Source: Intestinibacter sp. (GTDB lineage: Bacteria; Bacillota; Clostridia; Peptostreptococcales; Peptostreptococcaceae). Taken from it: a stretch of 5,967 nt of DNA. The first letter of the stretch is position 1, and each line of letters starts with the position of its first letter. Both the position numbers and the translations under genes were made by a program. Of the stretch, positions 5,857-5,967 are shown in pieces. The notes beneath the pieces are model-generated. The model had not been told where the DNA came from and ran no database searches. It worked only from the letters and a program-made list of their open reading frames with translations. Location: assembly GCF_022780145.1 (NCBI RefSeq), contig NZ_JALEXO010000160.1:1-5967 (forward strand), given 5' to 3'.

Positions 5857-5860
5857 TTTT
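5620..5860 (-). promoter_or_regulatory. T-box riboswitch, threonine-specific, promoter-proximal unit (unit 1)
   Basis: Built like unit 2: stem I with the specifier ACT at 5768-5766 in GAAAACTACC, the same AGAGAGG and GCTGGAAG elements, and the T-box AGGTGGAACCGCGGG (5675-5661) with the UGGA acceptor-binding bulge. Two features differ. Stem III is reduced to a GAT/ATC hairpin of three pairs. The antiterminator's first strand is AGG instead of AGGG, matched by CCT instead of CCCT in the terminator arm, so that helix is one pair shorter but still complementary. Transcription must escape this unit first and then unit 2 before reaching hom, so both need uncharged tRNA-Thr. About 26 nt of AT-rich sequence separate the two units. 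Confidence 0.93.
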
Positions 5861-5882
5861 TTTAATTAGATTTAATAATTAT

Positions 5883-5911
5883 ATAATATGATATAATTAT
5901 CAAATTGTCAA
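5883..5911 (-). promoter_or_regulatory. Sigma-A promoter of the T-box leader and hom
   Basis: A perfect -35 TTGACA (5906-5911) and a -10 TATTAT (5883-5888) separated by exactly 17 nt on the minus strand. The predicted start near 5876 lies about 16 nt before the first T-box. The strong constitutive look fits a system in which control is exerted by termination rather than initiation. The remaining 56 nt to the right edge are AT-rich and show no gene. Confidence 0.85.
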
Positions 5912-5967
5912 CTTTCTTTTATATTTTTTTGTATTTTTATTTTATTTCTTTTTTTATAAAGGAGTCT

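Noticed and set aside
5353..5860. A methionine-responsive S-box or other leader for hom
   Set aside because: The conserved TGGAACCGCG in both units is diagnostic of T-boxes, and no SAM-riboswitch core was seen.
5912..5967. AAAGGAG followed by TCT at the right edge as a ribosome binding site of a plus-strand gene, or as half of a terminator from an upstream minus-strand gene
   Set aside because: The window ends within 10 nt, so neither a start codon nor the second arm of a hairpin can be seen.

Overview
The window is a low-GC, AT-rich bacterial chromosome segment with every recognisable gene on the minus strand. Strong AGGAGG-type ribosome binding sites, AT-rich codon use, U-tract hairpin terminators and T-box leaders point to a Firmicute of the class Clostridia. 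A Peptostreptococcaceae-like genome is my best guess, but no marker here fixes the genus.

Reading in the direction of transcription (high to low coordinates): a consensus sigma-A promoter (about 5883-5911) starts a roughly 580-nt untranslated leader. It holds two nearly identical T-box riboswitches in tandem (5620-5860 and 5353-5594), each with its own terminator. Both carry an ACU (Thr) specifier and a UGGA acceptor-pairing bulge, so both should sense uncharged tRNA-Thr. They control hom (homoserine dehydrogenase, 4084-5295), the branch-point enzyme towards threonine and methionine, which ends at a strong terminator (4004-4040). Next is a single hisD-family gene (2630-3898) with its own probable promoter, a perfect dyad in the promoter spacer, and its own terminator. 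No other histidine gene is visible and its C-terminal tail resembles the HpsN-like branch of the family, so histidinol may not be its substrate. Then comes a single glyceraldehyde-3-phosphate dehydrogenase gene (1373-2398) with a clear promoter and terminator. It lacks the usual Asp of NAD-specific enzymes at the end of the second Rossmann strand. It is followed by a small cysteine-rich C_GCAxxG_C_C-family protein (843-1211, start corrected to the ATG behind a strong ribosome binding site). At the left edge is the N-terminal 232 residues of an unidentified protein that runs out of the window (1-696). It faintly resembles the N-terminal part of ApeA/HEPN-type proteins.

Each of the four complete genes has a terminator behind it, so the window looks like a series of single-gene transcription units rather than one operon. 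The part most worth attention is the double threonine T-box leader. Its two units are about 96% identical in the sensing part but have diverged in stem III and the antiterminator/terminator part, with matching changes on both sides of the antiterminator helix. I saw no mobile element, CRISPR array, tRNA or rRNA.
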